Positions 29,422-39,878 of a stretch of 49,134 nucleotides of DNA are shown here, piece after piece. The stretch is from Paulinella micropora. Its lineage: Eukaryota > Cercozoa > Imbricatea > Euglyphida. The notes beneath the pieces were generated by a model, which was not told the DNA's origin, did not search any database, and saw only the letters and a program-made list of their open reading frames with translations. Where the stretch lies: contig BJOX01000150.1 in the NCBI GenBank assembly GCA_009731375.1, positions 833,675 to 882,808 of the forward strand. Reading direction: 5' to 3'. The position numbers and the translations under genes are program-made. Within the stretch, counting starts at the first letter, position 1, and every line of letters starts with the position of its first letter.

Positions 29422-29749
29422 AGACGCAGGCAAACAAGCAAAGAGCAGGAGGAGACATATGAGGAAGTAGAAGATCGATATATCGCAGGTAAGAAGCTGG
29501 CCATATAATGGTCTAAATGCCCGAAGCGTTTAGTTGCCCGGATCCTTGACCCCTAGTGTTTATGAGGACTTATGGAGGGAAGGATGCACGTAAGGCTCAT
29601 ACAAGGAAGAAGGGCTTAGCACGCCTCGGGCATGTAACCCATTGAATACGGACATACCCGAGACGTACTAATCTCACAACCATTGTAGGCCAAAACATGC
29701 CTCCCCCACATAGCCCCCCGCAAGTACACAACCATGTGCAAAATAATTA

Positions 29750-30788
29750 TAAATACACAAAAACACATACATACAACGTTAACATATAAACATATATAAG
29801 TACTTATATAAAGAAAAATATATATATATGCACATATACATATATACATATATATAATATACATAAATACATGTACACGTACATACACACATAACAGAAA
29901 TAAAATGCATACATACATACACACATACATACATATATATACATACATACAATGATACACACATACATACATACATGCAAATATACATACACACATATAT
30001 TCATTCATGCTTATGCAAGGTAACATATATATACATACACACATACATACATACATACATACATACAAATGTACATACATACATACATACATGCATACAT
30101 ACATACAAACATACATACATATATGCACATACATACATAACATACATACATACATACATACATACATACATACATACATACATACATAGCATACATACAT
30201 GCATACACACATACATATATACAAACATATGTACATACATACATACATACGAACATACATACATACATATATACATACATACATATTTACATATATACAT
30301 ATATACATATGTATATACATGCGTACATATATACATACATACAAACATATATACATACATATATACATACATACATACATATATACATACATTCATATAT
30401 ACATACATACATACAAGTATATATACATACAAAGTACATACAAAGTGCACACAATGTACATACATGTATATACACAGTGCATACATAGATATATACAGAC
30501 ATTCATGCATACATGCATAACATACATACACACATACATACATATATACATACATACATACATACATACAAGCATGCGTAACATTATCATATACATACAT
30601 ACATACATACATACATACATGCATACAGACATACATACATACATACATACAAACATACAAACATACATACATATATATACATATACATATATATATGTAC
30701 ATATATATACATACATAACATAACATACATACCATACATACGTGCATATGTACATATAGACATACAATTACATACAAGTATACATACC

Positions 30789-30820
<32 letters not shown>

Positions 30821-31081
30821 GACATACATACATACATACATACATACATACATACAAGCATACAAGCATACAAGCGTATATATATATATATACATATAGA
30901 CATACATACATACATACATACATACATACAAGCATACAAGCATACAAGCATATATATATATATATAAAAATATATATATATATATATATATATGTATAAA
31001 TAAATAACATACAATGTACATACAAATAAAAACATACAATGTACATACATGTATGTACAGAGTACATAACAAAATGTATAT

Positions 31082-31114
<33 letters not shown>

Positions 31115-31390
31115 GACATACATACGTACACATAATATACAAACAGAATGTTCAAACATACATATATACAACGTATGTATATACGTAGATAACATGCATA
31201 CATACATGTATACAACGTACATACATACATGCATACATACATACATACATACATACATACATACATACATACGTACACACATACATACATGCATACAGAC
31301 AATGTACAAATAAACATACGATGTATATACAATGTACATACATACGTATATACATATATACAAGCGTACATACATGCATATATACATGCA

Positions 31391-31424
<34 letters not shown>

Positions 31425-31515
31425 GAGACATACGCTATAAGGTACGCATACATACAAACCTATAAGGAAAGTACGAGAAAATAAAGTATAAACATATATA
31501 AACATACACAAGCTA
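29750..31515 (+). repeat. 1.75-kb (ACAT)n/(TACA)n satellite-like microsatellite
   Basis: Dominated by ACAT units with variants and (TA)n islands. The long frames on both strands (Tyr/Met/Cys/Val or Ile/His/Thr strings) are pure repeat translations and not genes. Confidence 0.95.
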
Positions 31516-31659
31516 CCTCACCCAAGAAGAACAAACTTTTTTTTTTTTTTTTTTAACACAAGAAAATATTTTAATAATAATAAAACGTTGTACAAATAGT
31601 AGAAGCTAATTCATAAGTATTAATAGTCCTAGTCAGCGTGCTCATAATCTAAAAGCTAA

Positions 31660-32100
31660 TTACTCAAATCGACGCGATTCCCTGTATGGGAAAGCAGAGG
31701 CGAGCCTGATAGCTCGTCTCTTGTGCTGTGGGAGTCTGTGCGGATGTAGGCAGTTGGAATTCCTGAGTTGATGCATCCAGTTGATGTAATTCCAGCGATG
31801 GACTGCAAAGTGAAGAATAGCCCTGATCCGTAGAGCGTACGCTTGCGGAGTGTAGATCGATGGCATATAGAATGCTGCCTGCTCGCCGATGTTCCTCATG
31901 AAGACTTGAGCATGCGTTCCAAATCCACCGAAGCTAGACATGACAAAGGGGATGAATTCCGCGCCAGCCTGCTTACATCCTTCCGCGTGTTTGTTGATTT
32001 TTTCAGTTTCACGCTTCTCGATGGCAGCATACACGTCGCGAACGGTATCTTCGACATAGGATGGAGCGATAGGGTTGGTGACTGCTAGATCAGTGTCAAG
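31660..32100 (-). pseudogene. LINE C-terminal restriction-like endonuclease region
   Basis: Continues after the TAG: LDTDLAVTNPIAPSYVEDTV, AAIEKRETEKINKHAEGCKQ and AEFIPFVMSSFGGFG. The D...REXXK...F-P-FV arrangement matches the endonuclease-like C-terminus of many protist and fungal LINE proteins. The in-frame stop shows the copy is inactive. Confidence 0.65.
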
Positions 32101-33469
32101 CTATAGCGGCGAGGTAGTATTCGCAGAAGGGAAAACAGCGAGGTCGACCCATCGTTTCTCGTAATTGTAGTAACGAGGCTCGAGCTTTGCATTCATCCCA
32201 CCTACATTTGAAACATCCTCATACAATAGCTTTACAAGGTCATCATGCTTGAGCTTAGCAGCTGAACCGCGCTTGTGTGTGCATGTGTTGTCTGTGTGTA
32301 TTTCAAGTGCAGACAGAGTGAGAAAGGTAGCTTTGCATTCGCAGCAAGCATAAGGTCCTGGGTCGGGTGGCCGTTCTTTTGATAGGTCGACGAGGCCGGC
32401 ACGCTTTTGTCCCATGAGATCATGCCTGATCTTTAAGTACGAGGTATCTGTGGATGGGTGGGCATTTAAGAGCAAGGTTAGCGCCTTCAGCAAGTAGAGC
32501 GTTCTGACGGGCTCGTTCAACGTCGGGGACGTCACGTGCTCTCCAGTTCTCAAATCGCTGAAAGTTGTGCTGAGCAAGGAAACATTTTTGTAATTTGCAA
32601 AAACGCAGAGCATAATTATCAATATCGGCACGAGCAGATAGGTATGGAGAGGAGAGTAGAGCATAGTGTTGTATAAATGAAGGGAAAGAGAGAGAAGTAA
32701 GGTCATCGCAAAGGGGAGGAAGAGTGGTGATGGGGATGGAGAGGTTGATGCCGCTCGGGTGCTTTGTTACTGGGTTGTCATTCGCTTGAGCGCGCAGTCG
32801 ATCCAGAGTAGGACAGACTTCTAAGAAGAGAGGGAGAGGGTTAGGATGATACTTATTATCATCATTCAAGACGGAGGCAACATAGCTAGGATTCACTATC
32901 TCAAGCGCGGCCCAGATCCTGGGTGCAGCGTCTGCAAGTGATGCAGCGTATGCGATGGGGGCAAGAGCCTTAACGTCAGACAATCCGAAGCCACATGAGT
33001 GTACAGGCAGGCAGGCTTGAGCACGAACTGAGTTCTGCACGTCATCAGGTAGCGAGTGAAAGTCACCTGCATCTACACCAAAGACATGCAAGAATGTGTC
33101 GTGCATGTGATGATCGATCTGGTTGATGATGTTTGAGAAGAGAGATGTGGGGACGGTGCGCATGATATGAACAAGGTAGCTAGGCAATCTTTTGGATAAG
33201 GTGTGGTATGCAATTTGATGTTCCATTCTCTCATCCTTGAGAGCGTCAAAGACAGGTAAGATTTTGGATAATACGTCCTTAGATATCTCGTTCATCATCT
33301 CTTGCTTCCATTCGTCATCCTTGAAGTCGCCAATTACGCCCTTGAGCGTCTTCGTCCACCCATGCTTGATTGGTTTCCCATGTTCCGTTGCACAATCGAT
33401 GAGTGATTGTGGCGGTGGATGGCGTGACGGCCAGAGAATGCATTCATTGTTGAAGTTGAGATCATAAGG

Positions 33470-33471
<2 letters not shown>
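32101..33471 (-). pseudogene. LINE reverse transcriptase C-terminal half with CCHC-like finger
   Basis: Open from the truncation point: LNFNNECILWPSRHPPPQ, then LSKRLPSYLVHIMRTVPTSL, then a QACLPVHSCGFGLSD block typical of LINE RT C-terminal regions, followed near 32360 by CCECKATFLTLSALEIHTDN. A frameshift near 32420 moves the frame (32420-33298 to 32101-32706), and a TAG at 32101 ends it inside the endonuclease region. The palm active site is missing through 5' truncation. Confidence 0.75.
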
Positions 33472-33507
<36 letters not shown>

Positions 33508-33510
<3 letters not shown>

Positions 33511-33612
33511 GTAAGCAAGGTTTAATGAGAAAGAGACGATAGAAAAAAGAAGAGCCTAATTTAATTTTTTTTTTTTTTTTTTTTTGTACAGTAAGCAAGG
33601 TTTAATGAGGAA
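33508..33612 (-). repeat. 35-bp retroposon-end repeat, copies 3 and 4
   Basis: Copies at 33508-33542 and 33588-33610, both preceded by long T runs; copy 3 is followed by AAGAGCCTAATTT. They give the same T-tract / 35-bp / AAGAGCCTAATT order as at 28944. Confidence 0.75.
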
Positions 33613-34030
33613 AAAAAAAGAGGAAACAAAGAGAAGAACAAAAGATAAGAAGAACATATATATATATAAATATATATACATATATCTATTTATATTATTG
33701 CCTTCTGCCGTAAGCTTCTTTTTTCTTTGTAACTTTTCGCTTGAAGCTCCTTTCTTTCACTTTTTGTTTGTGTTCATGGGTTATCTGCTCTGAGTAGGCC
33801 AAGTATGAAGGCGTATCGCTCGATTTGTCAAACAAGAATCTTCGAGCTTCTGGTGCTATGGCAGTCGCCAAGGGACTGCAGGTGACACAAACTATAGTTC
33901 TGACTATACATGCATAAAGACATCACTCGTTCAGGTCAGGACTACAGCTATCATGAGACAACAGACTAAAATATTTATTCATGTTGGGTGTTTGGATACA
34001 GGAGATGTTACAGGTGAATCTCTGTGTATG
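33613..34030. other. Intergenic, nothing recognised
   Basis: AT-rich, with no supported gene. Confidence 0.4.
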
Positions 34031-34085
34031 TGTGTGTCTATCTCTCTCCTCTCTCTCTCTTCCTCCCTCCCTCCCTCCCTCTCTT

Positions 34086-34119
<34 letters not shown>

Positions 34120-34120
<1 letters not shown>

Positions 34121-34371
34121 ACACACACACCACCCACCTACCCAAAATGTTTAACAACAGACATGCATATACGTATACACATGTACACATATACATATTA
34201 CACATTTACATGTGCTAATAGACACTATTCATACACAGTACGCCAACATACTCACATATGCATCATTTTAATGCTACCAGCCAGCTGTATATTGTATTTC
34301 TTTCTCTGTCTTCTCTGTCTTCTCTTTCTCCTCTCTCTCTTTCTCTTTCTCTCTCTCTCTTTCTCTCTCTT

Positions 34372-34406
<35 letters not shown>

Positions 34407-34551
34407 CTCTCTTGGAAGCAGCGCCTTCAGCACCAATCGAGCTTGACAAGGGTGTTTTCAATGTTGTCATATAAGCATATGCTCTCTCCTCTATCTCTCT
34501 CCTCTCTTTCTCTCTCCCTCTCTCTCCCTCCCTCCCTCCCTCTCTATCTAA

Positions 34552-34599
<48 letters not shown>

Positions 34600-34832
34600 A
34601 TATCTACCTATCTATCTATCTATCTTCTCCGTTTCTCTTCTCACTCTCCCTCCCTCCCTCTCTCTCTCTCGCTCTCTCTGTCACACACACACACACACCA
34701 CACCTACCCAAAACGTTTAACAACAAACATGCATATACACATGTACACATATACATATTACATATTAATATGTGTTCATAGGCACTAATCATACACAGCA
34801 TGCCAACATACATATGCATCATTTTAATGTTT
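34120..34832 (+). repeat. Duplicated 150-bp block with (CT)n and (CTAT)n tracts
   Basis: 34121-34275 and 34684-34832 are near copies (CACCTACCCAAAA...GTTTAACAACA, then CATGCATATAC...CACATATACATATTACA, ending GCATCATTTTAATG). The second copy runs directly into the last minus-strand LRR exon at 34826 and replaces its splice donor. Confidence 0.75.
34414..34460 (-). pseudogene. Remnant of a minus-strand LRR exon
   Basis: Reads ENTLVKLD and, after a shift, IGAEGAAS: the two conserved halves of the 28-residue LRR with an internal deletion. It lies beyond the left end of the intact LRR array. Confidence 0.5.
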
Positions 34833-35796
34833 GCGATCGCTTTTGCACCTGCTGGTCCTATCTTGTTTCCTCCCATGCGTAGCTCGATTACACTTTTGTT
34901 GTCCTATGCAATATGTATTTTTATGACTTTGCTACCGCGCGCGGTAGCATTCACAAACTTTGTTTGGGCTGTATTGCAAAACAGGTGAACAAAACTTTGG
35001 TTAAGTTTGACTTCAAAAGAAACAAGATTGGGCCAGCAGGCGCCGAAGCAATTGCGAATATGCTTAAGGTACCTCTAACGCCTTTGCAAGAGCTTTCGCC
35101 TCATCTGGTCCGATGTTATTTTCACTTATGCTAAGCTCGCGTAGTGTCTCGTTCTCCTGCACATCACATATGTTTGCTTTTTAATTACCCGCGCGGTAGC
35201 AAGATTTCAATAGCAACTTTGTTTTAGGTCAATTTTACTCTTATCTCGATCTACCTCCAAGAAAATGGAATCGGACCGGCAGGAGCCCAACATATTGCAA
35301 AGGCGCTGGAGGTACCTTGAGAGCTGTTCCGAGTGCACTGGCGCCTGCATCTCCGATAGCGTCATTTCCCAGATATAATGTCTGCAATGTTTTGTTCTCC
35401 TGCACAACACATTTTTCGCCATTTATGCTACCGCGCCGCGGTAGCAAAATATTTATCATGAACATGTGTTAGGTGAACAGCTTAACTTCTCTTTCGTTGC
35501 AATATAACGACATCGGACCAGAAGGAGCGAAGCAAATCGCAAAAGCGCTGCAGGTACCTTAAGAGCTTCTTCGATTGCGTGGGCACCGTCATCAATACGA
35601 TTGTATCGTAGATTCAGCTCCCTCAGGGTTTGGTTTACCTATGAAGCCCAATATATTGATACATGTGTTGCAACCGCGCGCGGTAGCATATGTGTGTGTG
35701 TCTGAGAGAAAAACAGTGAGTGAGTGAGTGAGTGAGTGAGTGAGTACTAGTGTGTGTGTGTTTGTGTGTGTGTGTGTGCACGCGCGCTTGTATGTG

Positions 35797-35831
<35 letters not shown>

Positions 35832-35953
35832 GTGTGTATGAGAGAGATAGAGAGAGATAGAGGGAGATAGAGAGGGAGAGAGAGAGAGAGAGAGATAGAG
35901 AGAGAGAGAAACAGAGAGAAACAGAGAGAGAGAGAGAGAGAGGCTGCTTTCTT

Positions 35954-35992
<39 letters not shown>

Positions 35993-36044
35993 TAGTGTGT
36001 GTGTGTGAGAGAGAGAGAGAGAAAGAGCGAGAGAGCGAGAGAGC

Positions 36045-36082
<38 letters not shown>

Positions 36083-37186
36083 TAAAGACAGACAGACAGA
36101 CCGGCAGACAGTGAGCGAGAGTGAGAGTGCCTCTTACAATAACAAACATGTATTTCCCGTAAATCGCGCAAGCAAGAGCAAAAGCAGTACAAAGAAAGTT
36201 GTACAACATACATCAGACAATCATTACTCACCGTGAGTAAAGAAGCGATAACAACAGCGCTCAAGTGATTGTAGCCCCGGCACATATTTGTTGTCTTCCC
36301 GTCACGGAATGACGCGACAGGGATCCAGTCGCCTTGAATGTATATGCGCTCGATGCTCTGGTTGACCTAATGTACAGGACCATCCAAGCGTTACGTCAGT
36401 GATTCTGCGAGACAACAACTTGAGCATGGAAAGCGGCTCAGCGTTGGCGGCAGTGGCCAAGCAAAATCCCCGTATCAAAGAGATGTGTGGGATTCCGCTT
36501 GATTCACTGCGCGAGAACAAGATGACAGGGCTAGATCTGTCTTACAAACTTCTGGGCCCCGCAGAAGCGGCAATTATGGTTGAATTCTTGAAGGTCAATA
36601 TAAAGTTCAGTAAGACAACAGACATACATGCCAACATACACACATTTTTGCATTTATTTTGCTTTCAGCCGGACTTCACACAAAATTGCTATCTCCTACA
36701 TGCTACCGCGCCGCGGTAGCATGTCTAACAAATTGTATTTGTGATGGCACTGCAGGCAAACAAGGTTCTGCAGACTCTAAATATTGCAGGCAACAAAATT
36801 GGAGATCAAGGTGCAGCAGCGTTTGCAGACGCGCTTAAGGTACCTGCAGGGCCTTTGCAATTGCTTTTGCGCCTGCGTCGCCGATCTTGTTGTTGTAGAG
36901 GATGCGTGTAGCCAGGCTAGTGTTCACCTAATATCATTCACAGTGTAATGCTGACATTCTTGCATGCTACCGCGGCGGGTAGCAATACATGTATCAATGT
37001 ATTGGGCTTCATAGGTAAACCAAAGCCTGAGGAAGCTGTATCTACGATGCAATAATATTGGTGATGACGGCGCCCACGCAATGGGAGAAGCTCTTAAGGT
37101 ACCTGCAGTGCTTTTGCGATTTGCTTCGCTCCTTGTGATCCGATGTTGTTGTCTTCTATCACAAGAGAAGTTAAGCTGGTGTTCAC
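34826..37186 (-). CDS. Leucine-rich repeat protein, minus-strand reading of the same array (partial)
   Basis: Exons in minus order: 37103-37186, 36844-36927, 36232-36366, 35558-35638, 35316-35399, 35073-35156 and 34826-34903. Each is open, phase 0 and 27-28 codons (45 for 36232-36366), with AG before and GT after except the last, whose donor is lost. They encode LRRs such as ENETLREL...NNIGPDEAKALAKALE and ENKTLQTL...DAIGDAGASALGTALK. Every exon lies inside an intron of the plus-strand gene. Whether both strands are transcribed cannot be told from sequence. Confidence 0.75.
34930..35201. repeat. LRR cassette C1 (palindrome P1 to P2)
   Basis: P1 (34930-34949, perfect 20-bp palindrome TGCTACCGCGCGCGGTAGCA), forward exon 34985-35068, shared donor GTAC 35069-35072, reverse exon 35073-35156, P2 (35186-35201, eroded on its left arm). 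Confidence 0.85.
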
Positions 37187-37774
37187 CTAACACATGTTCA
37201 TGATAAATATTCTGCTACCGTGCACTGCGCGGGTAGCAATGTCCACTGTTTTACTCAATCTGAGCGAATGTTTTAGCCACTCAATCCAAGCTCCAGCAGA
37301 GTTGAATTCGCCTATTACATACAGAAGAGTTCGCTTTACCAATGCTTCCGGGGCCCGGCTGCATGGCATCGCATGTGTGTTTCATGTGTGCAGGTCAATA
37401 GCACGTTGACTAGCCTGGACCTCGGCGACTACAACGCAATAGGTAATGAAGGGAAACAGGCGATCGAAACGTTACTGTGCAGAAACAATGAACGGGCAAG
37501 GCTCCATGAGTATGCTCGAAGTGTCATGCAGGAAATCTATGTAGCCTTGCAGCAGTTCACTCCCGAGATATGCACCTGCATAGCTTACTACAGTGGGCCT
37601 GACTGCTCAGTTGCGATTGCAGAGGAACTTGCGACTCTTTCTCTTCTCTCTTCCTCCTCCTCCTCCTCCTCCTCTTCTTCTTCTTCTTCTTCTTCTTCTT
37701 CTTCTTTTTCTTCTTCGCGATTGTTCTTGTCTTCTAGATCTTCTTCTTCTTCTTCTTCTTCTTCTTCTTCTTCT

Positions 37775-37813
<39 letters not shown>

Positions 37814-37942
37814 TCCTCTTCCTCTTCCTCTTCTTCTTCTCCTTCTTCTTCTTCTTCTTCTTCTTCTTCTTCTTCTTCTTCTTCTTTTTCCTCAACGAAG
37901 CAAAAAAAGAGACAAGAAAGTAAAGAAAGGAAAGAAATATAA
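34985..37942 (+). CDS. Leucine-rich repeat protein, plus-strand reading of the array (partial)
   Basis: Exons with AG acceptor and GT donor: 34985-35068, 35228-35311, 35473-35553, 36378-36593, 36756-36839, 37015-37098 and terminal 37394-37942. All short exons are 84 or 81 nt, start at a codon boundary and encode one 28- or 27-residue ribonuclease-inhibitor/NLR-type LRR (for example VNKTLVKFDF...NKIGPAGAEAIANMLK). Exon 36378 is longer (72 codons) and carries the cap-like EMCGIPLDSLRENKMTGLDL. The last exon adds an LRR and a helical tail before a Ser-encoding (TCT)n tract. Recognition or scaffold role is inferred from the fold. The 5' end is not found. Confidence 0.8.
35186..35446. repeat. LRR cassette C2 (P2 to P3)
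   Basis: Forward exon 35228-35311, GTAC 35312-35315, reverse exon 35316-35399, P3 at 35426-35446. Confidence 0.85.
35426..35688. repeat. LRR cassette C3 (P3 to P4)
   Basis: Forward exon 35473-35553, GTAC 35554-35557, reverse exon 35558-35638, P4 at 35669-35688. This cassette is an inverted copy of C6, introns included. Confidence 0.88.
35690..36125 (+). repeat. (GTGA)n, (GT)n, (CT)n/(GA)n and (CAGA)n microsatellites
   Basis: Splits the LRR array between cassettes C3 and the 36232-36593 cap exons. Confidence 0.95.
36701..36984. repeat. LRR cassette C5 (P5 to P6)
   Basis: P5 36701-36721 is identical to P3. Forward exon 36756-36839, GTAC 36840-36843, reverse exon 36844-36927, P6 36965-36984. 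Confidence 0.85.
36965..37238. repeat. LRR cassette C6 (P6 to P7)
   Basis: Forward exon 37015-37098, GTAC 37099-37102, reverse exon 37103-37186, P7 37213-37238 (arms interrupted by TGCACT). Its reverse complement matches C3 across exons, introns and flanking palindromes. Confidence 0.88.
37259..37339 (-). pseudogene. Decayed minus-strand LRR exon
   Basis: Reads VKRTLLYVIGEFNSAGAWIE and on, an LRR-like 27 codons, but the acceptor base is changed (cattg in place of the catag or cattag seen before other exons) and no GGTACC donor follows. Confidence 0.5.
37640..37895 (+). repeat. (TCT)n/(TCC)n microsatellite
   Basis: Pyrimidine triplet repeat inside the open frame of the last plus-strand LRR exon (Ser-rich). 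It may be translated or lie after an unseen splice. Confidence 0.95.
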
Positions 37943-39240
37943 AGGGAAAGGAAAATAACTTTCAAGGGGTCTCAATACAGGGTTGATACTTAGTCTATGA
38001 TTTAAATATCATCAACTTAGCGAGCGGCGGCTGCAAAAGAACTATTAAGCAGCAGCAGCAGCAGATACGAAAGAGATCCGACAGGCGGATTATCCAAGAA
38101 ACAGTTTCATAATATTTCAACAGCTGACCGAGTAACTGTTGTTCAGAGGAAACGTGAACTTATTTTTGGCTAAACTAAATGAAGTTTAAGTGGGTTTTTT
38201 TACTGATATATCTGTTTCAGTGAAAGTTAACTATCATAATGACTCATTATTAATATACCGTCACTCACTGTATGATATTATATATAATACGAGTGGAAAG
38301 CGTAAGAGGAAAAATCACTTTGATTATAATTCTGAAAAGAGAATTTCAAAACATTAAAGTATGATTTCAAATCAAGTTCTGTTAGACCGCTATTATTAAT
38401 ATAATGACCTATGGTAGCTACACTACACCAATAGCAGTATTACAGCTTTGATAAGAAAACGCGCGAACAGTACACGCCGCGTAACATGACTGGCCGGATC
38501 GTAAGTAATGGCTCTACCGACACCGTTACTCTGATACGGCCGGTCCTGTGAGTTTGGATACAACCCCAAGGGATAAATACGCAACGAACTCTTACAATAT
38601 TAAAAGTCTCTATGGCTGCAAAAAGCCCTAACTGCTGAGAGTAGGTGAAATACAAGTAAATAACTGAGAGGTCACTTCGTTTATTTACGTAGATTTCTAC
38701 TTGTTTGCAGACTTTAGTTGCAAAGTACGATCGCTGTTGAACGTAGATTGTGAGTTGCCTGAATCAAGTTCGGACATTTGAAACAACAACTTGGACTTGA
38801 AGCAATCCTTCAAGTGCTACACCAGCATTTTCAAGTCGCTGTTTGAAAAGTCTAAGAATCCACATTCATAAGGGTTGTGCAGTAGTTGATAACCCGTAAT
38901 GCGGCAACGACTTTTCGTCGTCGCCTCCTACGGGTTGTAGATAACGAAATAAGCCTTCCTATTGATTTGGCGAACTTTCAATACAAGAGCACAAAACAGC
39001 AAAATAACAAAATCAAAATTTTCAAATCAATACAAGCAAACAGAATAAAGAAATCTCTCTTACTCTTTATTTCGCTTTTAAATAAAAACAAGAAAAAGTT
39101 TAGAATTTTTTTTTAGGTTTTTAAATAAAAACGAAATCAATACAAGAGCACAAAACACCCCAAAGAGCCCCCAATCTAGCACTGAGAGAAAACCCTTATT
39201 TTAATAAACAAAGTCAAATTTAGAATAAACTTGACTTACT
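37943..39240. other. AT-rich boundary region between the LRR locus and the virus-like element
   Basis: No supported gene. Holds a strong hairpin at 38888-38938 (AACCCGTA/TACGGGTT outer stem, GCAACGAC/GTCGTCGC inner stem) and a 21-bp direct repeat starting TCAATACAAGAGCACAAAAC at 38979 and 39137. The left end of the viral element may lie here, but I see no terminal inverted repeat to prove it. Confidence 0.5.
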
Positions 39241-39716
39241 TTACATCTCAAGTGGGAGAACCCAATTGATAGACCCTTCATCACCGCCAACCTTCTTCGT
39301 CAAGGCTGACAGCGAAGGAAAGATGAGAATTTCCTCCTCCTCCTTGCCAAGAGAAGCCAGAAAGAAATTTTTCTTTCTTGGATTCTTCATCGTTTCATCG
39401 CGGGAAACCCAAGCAAACGAATAATTTTCTGTTCTCTGCACAGGGTTGCGAACGAAATATTTTCCCTCAGAGTGAAAAGAAGTTATGTTTTTCCTATCGA
39501 GTTGAGCGAATTCCCTAGGAACCCTAACTAGTTTGGGGTTTTTCATCTCAGCAGGGGCTTCAGGTTCAAGCTCACCCCACGGCTTCCAAAAACCTACACA
39601 CCGCATTCATCAATTTATCTGATTTCAAACATGTTTAAGATTGAGGACTTACCCACAGGGGCAGGAGCGATGTTCATTTCGCCAACTCCTTCAACCAATT
39701 CTTCAGGCTCTCCCAT
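39241..39716 (-). CDS. Unrecognised two-exon gene, about 138 residues
   Basis: Exon 1 is 39653-39716 (MGEPEELVEGVGEMNIAPAP start), exon 2 is 39241-39593. The 59-bp intron begins GTAAGT and ends GTGTAG and keeps the phase exactly (Gly codon split G|GT). Without splicing the frame stops at once. The product is charged with aromatic patches (GFWKPWGELEPEAPAEM; FAWVSRDETMKNPRKKNFF). No domain recognised. A spliceosomal intron suggests a host gene or one adapted to the host, lying beside or inside the viral element. Confidence 0.6.
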
Positions 39717-39878
39717 ATTCTATTACACACACCAAAAAGGATGTGTGTAATAGAAATTTCTCTGAATGAGAGTGGGGTTTGAACCCCTTGGTTTTTAAGA
39801 AAACCATTAATGTTGATAATGTTGATTTTAAACAAAATCAACATAGGTATAAAATCAACATTTGACACAAAGTCTTTT

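Larger units (their letters stand above)
31538..33507 (-). mobile_element. 5'-truncated LINE with poly(A) tail
   Basis: Minus-strand RT-endonuclease remnant ending in an A tract (plus-strand T18 at 31538-31555). At its other end it begins abruptly next to a second poly(A) tract (33472-33507), which belongs to the 35-bp repeat retroposon. Only the 3' 1.8 kb of the LINE remains, as is usual for target-primed insertions. Confidence 0.8.

Noticed and set aside
29616-31511. Very long open frames (up to 476 codons) on both strands
   Set aside because: Pure translations of (ACAT)n repeat, with Tyr/Met/Cys/Val or Ile/His/Thr strings; no start context, no domain.
34930-37238. CRISPR-like array (regular short palindromic repeats)
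   Set aside because: Spacers are about 220 bp, contain eukaryotic LRR exons with splice sites, and are related to each other; no cas genes are present.
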